Notes: a model not told the origin generated them from the sequence alone. Shown: positions 17,058 to 25,719, counted from the first letter of the stretch. The stretch: 34,437 nucleotides of DNA from Deltaproteobacteria bacterium (GCA_023382265.1 JAMCPX010000033.1:1-34437); one strand, 5' to 3'. A program made the numbers and translations.

Positions 17058-17507
17058 GTGAATAACGAGGTTTTGATTAAAAGAAGAATCATTTCAGAAC
17101 TTTCTGATAGAGGCTTTAGAAATAGCTCCAGCAGAAACGTTGTTATTACCGCATTTGCTGAAAGTAACAAGCATTTAAACATTGAAGAGCTTCATAAAAT
17201 TGTAAAACGGATTAAGCCGAAAATCGGGTTTGCTACAGTTTATAGAACATTAAAACTGCTTGTAGAAAATGGCTTTGCAAGGGAAGTTGATTTTAAAGAT
17301 GGATTTACAAGGTATGAACTCCAGAAGAAATCCCCTGATCAACATTATCACATGATCTGCATAAAATGTAAAAACGTAATAGAATTCGATGATAAAGGAA
17401 TAGAACAGATAAAACAAACCGTATGTATAAAAACCGGGTTTAAACCATTATATTACAGGCTTGAGATATTCGGGGTCTGTAAAAAATGCAGCAAAAAAAG
17501 AGGCTGA
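17058..17507 (+). CDS. Fur-family metal-dependent transcriptional regulator
   Basis: A 149-residue regulator. The winged-helix recognition segment IGFATVYRTLKLLVENG lies at 56-72, and the dimerisation/metal domain carries HYHMICIKC (96-104) and CKKC (141-144). The four cysteines fit the structural zinc site, and His39, Glu87, His96 and His98 fit the sensing site. Glu87, where PerR has Asp, argues for a Fur rather than a peroxide sensor. In the stretch before the last CxxC, which reads YYRLEIFG, Tyr stands where many Fur proteins have a metal-ligand His. The start is GTG without a Shine-Dalgarno and seems leaderless. The next Met is too far inside the protein. It heads a run with two DUF507 genes three bases downstream. 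Confidence 0.85.
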   Translation: MNNEVLIKRRIISELSDRGFRNSSSRNVVITAFAESNKHLNIEELHKIVKRIKPKIGFATVYRTLKLLVENGFAREVDFKDGFTRYELQKKSPDQHYHMICIKCKNVIEFDDKGIEQIKQTVCIKTGFKPLYYRLEIFGVCKKCSKKRG

Positions 17508-17510
17508 AAG

Positions 17511-17792
17511 ATGAGATTAAACAAATCAGAGATAGATAAAATAAGTTCTTTAATGATAAAACATCTGACCGAAAAAAATATTCTTGTAAAAACCGCCAAA
17601 CAAGATAATACTAAATCTATCATAAATAATGTTATTTATGATGATATGCTCAAAGAAGAAAAGTTAAATGAAGAAGTAAAAAACATAATGGAATCCTATG
17701 AATCGGAGCTTAAAAGTGGTAAAGTGGATTACAATAAATTGTTTAACATGATAAAACATCAGCTTATTAAGGAACGGAAACTTGTTATATGA
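17511..17792 (+). CDS. DUF507 family protein (first copy)
   Basis: A 93-residue, charged, mostly helical protein that matches the DUF507 pattern: an N-terminal MRLNKSEIDKISSLMIKHL, and a C-terminal helix ending HQLIKERKLV. No signal peptide or membrane segment is present. The family has no established function; tandem pairs like this one are common in deltaproteobacteria and related anaerobes. GAGG precedes the ATG, which is three bases after the Fur stop, so all are probably co-transcribed. The gene overlaps the next copy by four bases (ATGA). Confidence 0.8.
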   Translation: MRLNKSEIDKISSLMIKHLTEKNILVKTAKQDNTKSIINNVIYDDMLKEEKLNEEVKNIMESYESELKSGKVDYNKLFNMIKHQLIKERKLVI

Positions 17793-18067
17793 CAAGGCTA
17801 AATGATGATAGGATAAGCTACATATCCCATAACATCTTTGATAGGCTTTCCAAAAACAAACTGGTAGACCCGTCAAGGAGAGGTGAGATTATCAATATCC
17901 TGAAAGACAGTTTTATGGAGTTTGACAGACTTAATGATGCTATAGAAGAGGATGTTAAAAAACGTATCCGTTCTATGGCAAAAGAGATACCGGAGAACAG
18001 CCAGGAATGGAAGATACTTTACGCCAAAAACCTGGACCAGGAGCTGAAAAAGAAAGGCTTAAAATGA
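17789..18067 (+). CDS. DUF507 family protein (second copy)
   Basis: A 92-residue paralogue of the preceding gene that aligns with it along most of its length: the N-terminus MTRLNDDRISYISHNIFDRL corresponds to that of the first copy. It differs in the C-terminal part, which is basic (KNLDQELKKKGLK). The two may form a heterodimer; that is inference from tandem coupling. Its function is unknown. Translation start overlaps the previous stop. Confidence 0.8.
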   Translation: MTRLNDDRISYISHNIFDRLSKNKLVDPSRRGEIINILKDSFMEFDRLNDAIEEDVKKRIRSMAKEIPENSQEWKILYAKNLDQELKKKGLK

Positions 18068-18089
18068 AAATCGTGGAATGGAGGATAAC

Positions 18090-18320
18090 ATGAAAGAGCT
18101 TATAGAAATGATAGCAAAGGCATTGGTTGATAATCCTAACGATGTGGTTGTTTCAGAAATTGAAGGAGAACACACCATTGTGCTTGAGCTTAAAGTAGCT
18201 AAAAACGATGTAGGCAAGATTGTTGGTAAAGAGGGTAACCACGCAAAGGCTATAAGAACGATACTCTCAGCAGCAAGTGGTAAAAAAGGTAAGAAATATA
18301 CACTTGAGATAATTGGATAA
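18090..18320 (+). CDS. khpA: KH-domain RNA-binding protein (KhpA-type)
   Basis: A 76-residue single KH domain protein of the COG1837/YlqC type. The RNA-binding GxxG loop is GKEG (46-49), within VGKIVGKEGNHAKAIRTIL. An upstream in-frame ATG at 18078 is less likely because GGAGG lies inside it, five bases before the ATG at 18090; that Shine-Dalgarno decides the start. In Gram-positive bacteria KhpA pairs with KhpB to bind small and messenger RNAs. In Gram-negative bacteria the gene often sits beside rpsP and rimM, which is not the case here. It may be transcribed with the DUF507 pair, 22 bases upstream. Confidence 0.85.
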   Translation: MKELIEMIAKALVDNPNDVVVSEIEGEHTIVLELKVAKNDVGKIVGKEGNHAKAIRTILSAASGKKGKKYTLEIIG

Positions 18321-18429
18321 ATTATAATAGCTTCTACATTATTCTTGTTCAAATAAACGAGGGTACCTAATTGCCCTGTTTATAATGTTTCGGTTTGTGA
18401 CTGCATATATTTGATGGTTAAGAGATTTT

Positions 18430-19467
18430 ATGTCATTTAAAGGCTTGCATAATAAAAGATTGATCTTTATTATTGTCTTATCAATATTTACTGTATCGTT
18501 TCATTACATATATGGTTTGTCGCATAACTCATTTCTAATGGTAATTCATAATCGATTATGTTACATTCCCATCATGCTTGGCGGCTTATGGTTCGGCATA
18601 TACGGTGGCATAGGTACTGCCTTTGCTATATCAATTGCTATAACTCCTTTTATAGTTTTATATCACACTTCTATGTATAATGGATTTCTTTCAGATGAGC
18701 TTATTGAAATTGTTTTTTATCTATTTATAGGTTGGATTATAGGCATGCTTTCAACCGCTCAGCGAAAAGAACGTGAAAAAAATGATCTCTTAAAAGAACA
18801 GTTGAAGAATTCTGAGAAGCTATCTACAATTGGTGAGATATTTGCATATATGATGCATGAAATTAAAAATCCTTTAAATGCAATAAAAGGTACTGCAGAT
18901 ATTATTGCAGATAGCTCAGTTGAATCTCAAAAAAAACTTGAATTCTCAAATATACTAAAAAATGAGATTCAACGACTCAACAGAACCCTTGATTCGATGC
19001 TTGGCTATACAAAACTTAACCTTACATTAACATACTGTGATATTGGCGAAGAGCTTAACACCACTTTAAAAATGTTAGCACCACAAGCTGAAAAAACAGG
19101 GGTAAAAATGCAGCTATTCGGTATAAACAATTTTCAGGTTATTGTGGATTGCGATAAGATAAAACAGGTTTTTATAAATCTTGTCCTTAATGCCTTTGAT
19201 GCAATGAAAAATGGCGGTTTATTAAACATATCATTACAACAGTCAGCAAATGGATATATTGATATAGCATTCAAAGATACAGGACAGGGTATATTACCTG
19301 AAAATATGAAAAAGTTGTTTAAACCCTTTTTTACAACAAAATCTCACGGAACAGGGCTTGGACTTGCTATATCAAAACGAATAGTAGAGGAGCATAATGG
19401 CAAGTTGCTTGTTGAAAACGAGTATGGCAATGGAACATCTTTTATAGTGAGGCTACCATGCAATTAG
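18430..19467 (+). CDS. Membrane sensor histidine kinase (NtrB/AtoS-like)
   Basis: A 345-residue sensor kinase. Residues 1-110 contain about four transmembrane segments (around 10-28, 42-60, 63-79 and 90-107) with almost no periplasmic loop, so it probably senses within the membrane or through a partner. A linker of charged heptads (112-135) leads to the dimerisation/phosphoacceptor helix with His143 in MMHEIKNPLNAIKG. The ATPase domain shows the N box NLVLNAFDAM (250-259), the G1 motif DTGQGI (283-288) and GTGLGLA (307-313). Its stop lies inside the response-regulator gene, overlapping it by 10 bases, so the two form a coupled pair. The stimulus is unknown. Confidence 0.88.
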   Translation: MSFKGLHNKRLIFIIVLSIFTVSFHYIYGLSHNSFLMVIHNRLCYIPIMLGGLWFGIYGGIGTAFAISIAITPFIVLYHTSMYNGFLSDELIEIVFYLFIGWIIGMLSTAQRKEREKNDLLKEQLKNSEKLSTIGEIFAYMMHEIKNPLNAIKGTADIIADSSVESQKKLEFSNILKNEIQRLNRTLDSMLGYTKLNLTLTYCDIGEELNTTLKMLAPQAEKTGVKMQLFGINNFQVIVDCDKIKQVFINLVLNAFDAMKNGGLLNISLQQSANGYIDIAFKDTGQGILPENMKKLFKPFFTTKSHGTGLGLAISKRIVEEHNGKLLVENEYGNGTSFIVRLPCN

Positions 19468-20762
19468 TAAGGATTGCCGTAATAGAAGATGATAACACGC
19501 AAAGAAAGGTTATAGAATTTAATCTGTCAAGAGAAGGATATAATGTAAAGGGTGCCGGGACAATAAGTGAAGGTTTTAAACTTATAAAAGAACAAAATCC
19601 TGCTATAGTTATAACAGATGTCATGTTACCTGATGGAGATGGCGTAGAACTGCTTGGTAAAATTATATCTGCAAACCCATCAACTATTGTTATAGTTATA
19701 ACAGCGTATGGAACCATACGAATGGCTGTAGATGCTATCCGTAAAGGGGCTTATAACTACATTACAAAGCCTTATGAGATGGATGAACTGTTATTATCTA
19801 TAAGGCAAGCCCTGTCATCAATGGAAACAAGGCAGCATACACTAAAGGATGCTGTTCAGCTTATTGGCAGTTCAGAACCTATTCAAAAGATAAAGCAGAT
19901 GATAGAGCAGGTAAAAGACTCTGATATTCCTGTACTAATAACAGGTGAATCCGGAACGGGTAAAGAGATCATGGCAAGACTGATACATTTTACAAGTAGT
20001 AGAAAGGACAAACATTTTGTTGCATTAAACTGTGCAGCAATACCGGCAAGCCTGCTTGAAGCAGAGCTTTTTGGCTATGTTAAAGGTGCCTTTAGCGGTG
20101 CTGACAAAGCTAAACCAGGTAGATTCCAAATTGCAGATGGTGGTACATTATTCCTTGATGAAATAGGCAGCATGGATGTTGCTTTACAATCAAAACTTTT
20201 AAGGGTTGTGGAAACAGGAGAGATAGAGATGCTTGGTGAAGTTGAAGCTAAAAAAGTCAATGTAAGAATCATCTCAGCAACAAATGCAGACCTGAATGAC
20301 TTAATAATACGTGGAATATTTCGAGAAGACCTGTACTACAGGCTTAATGTCTTTAATATCCATGTCCCTCCACTAAGAGAAAGAAAACAGGACATAACAA
20401 TGCTTATGAATCATTTTATAAATCTTTATTCCGAAGACAAAACACTATCAATAGCTAACAAAGCAATAGACATGCTAATAAATTATCAATGGTATGGGAA
20501 TGTTAGAGAGCTTGAAAATTTTATAAGGCGTATGGCTGTTACAAAAAAACATGGGGTCATAACAGATGAAGATATAAGCCCTTATTTGAAATCCAATATC
20601 AGTAGTCTTAAGCAAGACTCATCACTTGATGAAGTAGAGAAGCAGATGATCTTATCTGCGCTTGAGAAATCAGGTCATAATAAAGCAATGGCTGCAGAGA
20701 TATTGAAAATACCGAGGCACAAGCTTATATACAGAATAAAAAAATTTGGTATACACGAATGA
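19458..20762 (+). CDS. Sigma-54-dependent NtrC-family response regulator
   Basis: A 434-residue enhancer-binding protein. The receiver domain has phosphoacceptor Asp54 in VITDVMLPDGDG and Lys104. The AAA+ domain has Walker A GESGTGKE (163-170), the sigma-54 contact loop GAFSGA (210-215) and Walker B GTLFLDEIG (229-237). The C-terminus is a Fis-type helix-turn-helix around EKSGHNKAMAAEILKIPRHK. It would activate RpoN promoters when phosphorylated by the kinase encoded just before it. A strong candidate target in this window is the cytochrome promoter at 8661-8676; the two are not adjacent, so that link is inference. Confidence 0.92.
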   Translation: MQLVRIAVIEDDNTQRKVIEFNLSREGYNVKGAGTISEGFKLIKEQNPAIVITDVMLPDGDGVELLGKIISANPSTIVIVITAYGTIRMAVDAIRKGAYNYITKPYEMDELLLSIRQALSSMETRQHTLKDAVQLIGSSEPIQKIKQMIEQVKDSDIPVLITGESGTGKEIMARLIHFTSSRKDKHFVALNCAAIPASLLEAELFGYVKGAFSGADKAKPGRFQIADGGTLFLDEIGSMDVALQSKLLRVVETGEIEMLGEVEAKKVNVRIISATNADLNDLIIRGIFREDLYYRLNVFNIHVPPLRERKQDITMLMNHFINLYSEDKTLSIANKAIDMLINYQWYGNVRELENFIRRMAVTKKHGVITDEDISPYLKSNISSLKQDSSLDEVEKQMILSALEKSGHNKAMAAEILKIPRHKLIYRIKKFGIHE

Positions 20763-20774
20763 GTATTCTATTTT

Positions 20775-21710
20775 ATGGATGAACTTCTTATAATAGCTAA
20801 ATCTCTATTCAAGAGCTATGGCGATGTAATAGCCGTTAGCGGCATAAGCTTCTCCTTGAAAAAGGGTGAGGTATTGGGTGTGGTTGGCCCGAACGGTGCA
20901 GGTAAAACAACAACAATAGGAATGATAACAGGCAGATGCCTCATTGATAAAGGTGAATTATATGTCGTCGGCAAAGATGTAAAAACACACGATCGGGATA
21001 TTAGAAAGGTTATGGGCGTTGTTTCCCAGGATGACAATGCTGATCCAGACCTCAATGTATATGAAACTTTATTAATCTATGCCAGTTATTTCGGTAAACC
21101 ATCAAAAGAAAGGATCAATGAGCTTTTAAATTTTTTCGAACTTGAACATTATAAAACATTCAATGTAATGTCTCTATCCGGCGGTATGAGGAGAAGATTG
21201 AGCATAGCAAGGGCTCTTATCAACGATCCATTGCTTTTGATTCTCGACGAGCCAACAACAGGACTCGATCCTCAAGCACGATATCATACGTGGGATAGGC
21301 TTTTAAGGATAAAAGAACAAGGTGTAACAATTCTTCTCACAACACATTACATGGAAGAGGTTACAAAACTATGCGACAGGGTTATGATAATAGATAAGGG
21401 TAAGATATTGGCAATCGATAAACCTCAAGACATAATCATTTCCCGGTACCCTTCCGATGTAATAGAGATAAAGATACAGGATAAAGACAGCTTTAACGGT
21501 ATAATAAAAAACCTTGATAATTTTGGTCTTAAACATGAGTTTACAGGTAAATTCGGTTTAATCATTCCATTCAAAAATGAGGATGCGCTTGCAATTGAAA
21601 AGTATTTATTAGAATCTTATCCCCGTGCTTATCCTCTAAGGAGACCACCAAACCTTGAAGATGCATTTTTATCAATGACAGGTAAAGAGCTTATGGAAAA
21701 CAACTTGTAA
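20775..21710 (+). CDS. ABC transporter ATP-binding protein without adjacent permease
   Basis: A 311-residue ATPase of the DrrA/NodI export branch. Walker A GPNGAGKTT is at 38-46, the Q-loop Gln at 85, the signature LSGGM at 134-138, Walker B LLLILDEP at 153-160 and the switch His at 191. After about residue 215 comes a C-terminal accessory domain ending LEDAFLSMTGKEL, typical of this branch. These ATPases need a separate permease, normally the next gene; here the next gene is hemL on the other strand after 186 bases. The partner may be encoded elsewhere or lost. It follows the response regulator by 12 bases with no clear Shine-Dalgarno, so it is probably co-transcribed with the two-component system. 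Confidence 0.88.
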   Translation: MDELLIIAKSLFKSYGDVIAVSGISFSLKKGEVLGVVGPNGAGKTTTIGMITGRCLIDKGELYVVGKDVKTHDRDIRKVMGVVSQDDNADPDLNVYETLLIYASYFGKPSKERINELLNFFELEHYKTFNVMSLSGGMRRRLSIARALINDPLLLILDEPTTGLDPQARYHTWDRLLRIKEQGVTILLTTHYMEEVTKLCDRVMIIDKGKILAIDKPQDIIISRYPSDVIEIKIQDKDSFNGIIKNLDNFGLKHEFTGKFGLIIPFKNEDALAIEKYLLESYPRAYPLRRPPNLEDAFLSMTGKELMENNL

Positions 21711-21896
21711 ATAAGTGATCCCTTGTTGATTAACTAAAAACACGTTTGGTTTAATATAAAGATTGGATAACGGCTGGTCTTCCCGCTTTTTTGATATAAA
21801 TTAAAAAGCTTGATTGATCAATTCTTACCGGAGATATCACGCTGGCAAGCGGCAATCTTACAATGCGGTTTGTATCTGCGGGATTATAATTAACAG

Positions 21897-23207
21897 TCAG
21901 GATACTTGTTTAAAAGCCTCATAAGCATGCTTTATAGTCCTGTCTATGTTTCTGACCGTATGCGCCATGGATACAAAGTGCGCTTCAAACTGTGACGGCG
22001 GGAGGTATACCCCCTTTTCAAACATATACTGGAAGAACTTTGCATATTTTTTTGTATCGGATCTCATAGCTGACTGCAGGTCTTTTACATGTCCTTCTGT
22101 AAAAAATGGTGTAAACATTGAGCCTATGCGGTTGATTGTGATCTTAGCGCCAGCCATCTTCGCAGCATCCTCTAATCCTTCAATAAGGTATGCTGTTTTT
22201 TTTTCGAGGTCTTCGTAAAACAAGGGCTTTGATTTTATTTCTTTTATCACACTGATGCCTGCTGCCATTGCAACCGGATTGCCCGATAATGTGCCTGCCT
22301 GGTAAACAGGTCCTTCCGGAGATACAAGCTTCATAATCTCCTTTTTACCTCCATAAGCACCAACCGGCATACCGCCGCCGATAATCTTCCCGAGCGTTGT
22401 GATATCAGGCTTAATATCATAGTATATCTGTGCCCCGCCTGATGAAAGTCTGAACCCGGTTATTACCTCATCAAAAATAAGCACTATCCCATGCTTGGCA
22501 GTTAATTCTCTTACTGTCTGAAGAAACCCGGGCTCGGGTAAAACAACACCCATGTTACCTGCAACTGGCTCAATTATAATAGCTGCTATCTCAGCAGCCT
22601 GTTCATCCGTTATTCTTTTTAGCGCATCCATATTATTGTATGGAGACGTTAATGTATTTTTTGCCATTGCCTCCGGAATTCCGGGGCTTGACGGAACACC
22701 AAGTGTTGTCAAACCGGAGCCTGCTTTTATTAAAAACTGATCTCCATGGCCATGATAACCGCCTTCAAATTTTACAATCTTTTCTCTTTTTGTGAATGCC
22801 CTTGCTACTCTGACTGCACTCATTGTTGCTTCTGTCCCCGAGTTAACCATTCTTACAAGCTCTATTGATGGAAATGATTCTTTGATCAATTCGGCAAGCC
22901 TTATCTCATAAGGGCATAATGTACCAAAACTTGTACCCGACCTGATAGCCCTTCGCATGGCATTTAATACCTTTATGTTGGCATGCCCGAGTATCAATGG
23001 CCCCCATGACATACAATAATCTATGTAGCTATATCCATCAACATCATAAAGCCTGTCTCCCTTTGCCCTTGAAACAACGATAGGCTCACCGCCAACCGCG
23101 TGAAAGGCCCGAACAGGGCTATTTACGCCGCCCGGCATTAGCGCTTTTGCTTTATTAAAATAATTGAGTGAGTGCGGTCTTTTCATGTTTTTTTGCCAGG
23201 ATTTCAT
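21897..23207 (-). CDS. hemL: Glutamate-1-semialdehyde 2,1-aminomutase
   Basis: A 436-residue PLP enzyme that converts glutamate-1-semialdehyde to 5-aminolevulinate in the C5 haem pathway. Its diagnostic parts are the N-terminal ALMPGGVNSPVRAF (22-35), VNSGTEATMSAVRVAR (121-136), IFDEVITGFR (244-253) with the PLP-binding Asp246, and the Schiff-base Lys274 in TTLGKIIGGGMPVGA. The length is normal. A second Met at residue 8 (MKRPHSLNYFN) is an equally likely start; both have weak Shine-Dalgarno sequences. Either start overlaps the end of the metalloprotease gene in another frame, by 53 or 32 bases. A haem gene fits a bacterium that makes multiheme cytochromes. Confidence 0.93.
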   Translation of the reverse strand: MKSWQKNMKRPHSLNYFNKAKALMPGGVNSPVRAFHAVGGEPIVVSRAKGDRLYDVDGYSYIDYCMSWGPLILGHANIKVLNAMRRAIRSGTSFGTLCPYEIRLAELIKESFPSIELVRMVNSGTEATMSAVRVARAFTKREKIVKFEGGYHGHGDQFLIKAGSGLTTLGVPSSPGIPEAMAKNTLTSPYNNMDALKRITDEQAAEIAAIIIEPVAGNMGVVLPEPGFLQTVRELTAKHGIVLIFDEVITGFRLSSGGAQIYYDIKPDITTLGKIIGGGMPVGAYGGKKEIMKLVSPEGPVYQAGTLSGNPVAMAAGISVIKEIKSKPLFYEDLEKKTAYLIEGLEDAAKMAGAKITINRIGSMFTPFFTEGHVKDLQSAMRSDTKKYAKFFQYMFEKGVYLPPSQFEAHFVSMAHTVRNIDRTIKHAYEAFKQVS

Positions 23208-25719
23208 AGTATCTTATGAACAGAAATTCCAATAAAATAAATTTTAAGTAGTATAAAGTAAAACCAATAAAAATGAATAAAGGCAGCAACACATATCTTA
23301 TCAAGTCCATGTTTACGCGGCTGCTTTGTGCAAGTTTTATTATATAGGGGGATAAAGCATAGTAGTAGACATGCACCAATTGTCTCCCGATTTTAGTTCT
23401 CATCAGATCTCCTCTTATATCCCGTAGAGGTTTGAAAAGATCGCTGTCATTACCATAAATGGCGCTCAATGCACATATACCATTCTTACTCGTATTGGAC
23501 GTAAGCACATTGATGTTGAATGACACATCTGTTGAACCATAGCAGTTGGAAATGTTAATGCCTACAGGATTAGTGCCTTTATCCTTGATTGTTGTCAGCC
23601 AGTGAACAATACCGTTATTGTCTATCGTAAGCGAGGATGGACCTGTCGTAACGGTATAACTAACCGGAGATGCGCCGGTTACCGGGAGGCTGAACGTAAA
23701 AGCTGAACCGGCATCTACGTTAAATGATGCGGGTATATTCGTGGAAAGGAACGGCATTGCATTATTAGGATCAAGTATAACATTAAAGTCAGCACCACCA
23801 TTATTATTAAAACTTATGTTGTCTATTGTAATATTTGTATTATAGCCTGTATAGCTTATGCTTGATGGCGATGATGACTCGGATAGGGCATCTCCTGTTG
23901 TATAGTAATCCTGTGGGTCACCAATATTTATACCTTTTTCAAGGTCATAAGTTCCATCAGCCTGAACAAGCGCAACCTGGTAGTGTGAAGTTGTATGCCC
24001 GGGATACCATGGGTAGGTATTCCCTGTAATTGCATCATCTACATGCCATATTAATAAGCCGTCACCTGGCAGATCCCTGTCAAAAGATGTATTTATAGAA
24101 TCCGATATCAGGAAATACTCAAGTGGTCCCATATTTTGTGTATGAATCTTAATAGCTCCGCCGTTAAGTTCAATAGGATTTAAAGTAACATTACACTCAT
24201 TAGATCTGATAGTTGTCGGGGTAAGCCAGCCAAGCAATTGCCGGGACCATGGTGATAATTCTGTAGGATAAGGGCCATGCGCTCCATAAGACATAAGTTC
24301 AAAATTACCTAAGCCATAAGCCCCATCCTGCTGCCAGTTTGTGTCATACAGATCAATAAGTCCAAGTGAATGGCCAAATTCATGAGCAAAAACACCCATA
24401 TCTATTGGTCCGACAGATCCCGTAAAAGTGGTAGAAGAAATCGATTCTTGATCAAAATACGGGAGCTCTGTTTGCTCCGGCAGTATCATGTATCCGTTTA
24501 TGGTTGTACCATTACATGTAATGGGTTCCATCATTGTATTCGACCAGATGTCGTTTAAATAACCTGTTTGCTCTGCACCAAGCCCCTGATGCACTATAAT
24601 GACATACCTTATACCATTCTGATCTCCAAAGCTTGAAAAAGGCACTCCTGCTGTACAGGCATCTGCAATGGCCTCTCTTGCAAGCGTATCTGCACCGGGT
24701 GTACCAAATCCATACTGGCCATAACCATAGTAATTATGACTATTGGTAGCGGTGAACCAGCCGTAAACAGTGCCTGTTACAGTCAACGAGCCGTGCGACA
24801 TATCCTTGTAGAACAAATCAAGACTTGAAAATGGGTATAGAGGAGCAGGACTGATTGTTGAAAAAAGCATCTGTTCAAAATAATTGGTAGTGGTTGTTGT
24901 CAGCGGCGTTGTATCGGAAAAATTTATAAGCAGAACCGGAACATCAATGGTACGGCTTGAAGGACTGAAGGTACTTCCAGTACCATATACGTCAAGGGGT
25001 GTAAATGTGTATGTATTGTTAAATCCAAATGAATTCAGGATTATTTTTTTTGATAATAATCTTATATCAGGAGGTGCATAGGAAGGCACATCATAACTTT
25101 TTAGTAATAATTCAGCACCAGGATGACTTAAAATCTTGACCCATCCTATGCCTTTTTTATACCAGTATTCCTGACTTAGAATGCTCTTTTCAAACTCAAG
25201 TACGTGCAAACAATTTTTAAAAATTCCATCAGGTGTGTTAACAACAGATGTCGTGCTTTTAATTATGAATGTATAATCTTTATATGTCCATTTTTTCCCT
25301 TTTTCTATTGGTGATTTTAAGAGCAATTTTTCCTGCTGTATCTTGTGCCTTAAAACACCATGTTCAAGTAATTCATTTGATTTGAAGACATAAGTCCATT
25401 TGGTTTTCATGGCCGAACCAAAAAAATTTACATCCTGTTCTATTTCATATTTGCCGTTCTTTATGCTTCTCACACGCCTTGATATCGTCCCTATCTGCAT
25501 TATGGGTTTTTTAGTTGTTTTAACAATGTATTCCCATTTGGCCCCTGCAATTATCGGGAAGTAATCCTTAATCCCTGCATAAGCAGGGGTTGAGTTTGTA
25601 AGAAGAGTAATGAGGGGAAATAGCAATGTTAACCCAAGAAACGCAATACTGGAGTCTGTTCGTTCGTTCAACACTGAGAGCCACTTAAGACACTTGAAGT
25701 TGTTATCCTTAATTACCAT
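23155..25719 (-). CDS. Secreted M6-like metalloprotease with C-terminal CFI-box-like sorting tail
   Basis: An 854-residue exported protein from the ATG at 25719, preferred over one 33 bases upstream because AGAGGA sits just before it. A signal peptide with a long N-region probably ends at AYA (46-48). A beta domain precedes an M6-like protease domain with the zinc motif HEFGHSLGLIDLYD (446-459; zinc ligands His446 and His450, catalytic Glu447), followed by GDGLLIWHVDD. An Ig-like domain comes next, beginning MPFLSTNIPASFNVDAGSAF. From Cys749 the tail CALSAIYG then KPLRDIRGDLMRTKIGRQL and a membrane helix (about 800-825) with basic residues after it resembles CFI-box C-terminal anchors. It probably degrades extracellular protein or processes surface proteins. 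The stop overlaps hemL. Confidence 0.82.
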   Translation of the reverse strand: MVIKDNNFKCLKWLSVLNERTDSSIAFLGLTLLFPLITLLTNSTPAYAGIKDYFPIIAGAKWEYIVKTTKKPIMQIGTISRRVRSIKNGKYEIEQDVNFFGSAMKTKWTYVFKSNELLEHGVLRHKIQQEKLLLKSPIEKGKKWTYKDYTFIIKSTTSVVNTPDGIFKNCLHVLEFEKSILSQEYWYKKGIGWVKILSHPGAELLLKSYDVPSYAPPDIRLLSKKIILNSFGFNNTYTFTPLDVYGTGSTFSPSSRTIDVPVLLINFSDTTPLTTTTTNYFEQMLFSTISPAPLYPFSSLDLFYKDMSHGSLTVTGTVYGWFTATNSHNYYGYGQYGFGTPGADTLAREAIADACTAGVPFSSFGDQNGIRYVIIVHQGLGAEQTGYLNDIWSNTMMEPITCNGTTINGYMILPEQTELPYFDQESISSTTFTGSVGPIDMGVFAHEFGHSLGLIDLYDTNWQQDGAYGLGNFELMSYGAHGPYPTELSPWSRQLLGWLTPTTIRSNECNVTLNPIELNGGAIKIHTQNMGPLEYFLISDSINTSFDRDLPGDGLLIWHVDDAITGNTYPWYPGHTTSHYQVALVQADGTYDLEKGINIGDPQDYYTTGDALSESSSPSSISYTGYNTNITIDNISFNNNGGADFNVILDPNNAMPFLSTNIPASFNVDAGSAFTFSLPVTGASPVSYTVTTGPSSLTIDNNGIVHWLTTIKDKGTNPVGINISNCYGSTDVSFNINVLTSNTSKNGICALSAIYGNDSDLFKPLRDIRGDLMRTKIGRQLVHVYYYALSPYIIKLAQSSRVNMDLIRYVLLPLFIFIGFTLYYLKFILLEFLFIRYYEILAKKHEKTALTQLF

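Noticed and set aside
21711-21896. Missing permease or its remnant between the ABC ATPase and hemL
   Set aside because: The 186 bases contain no frame with membrane segments. Only a small ATTGATCAAT palindrome was seen, without support as a site.
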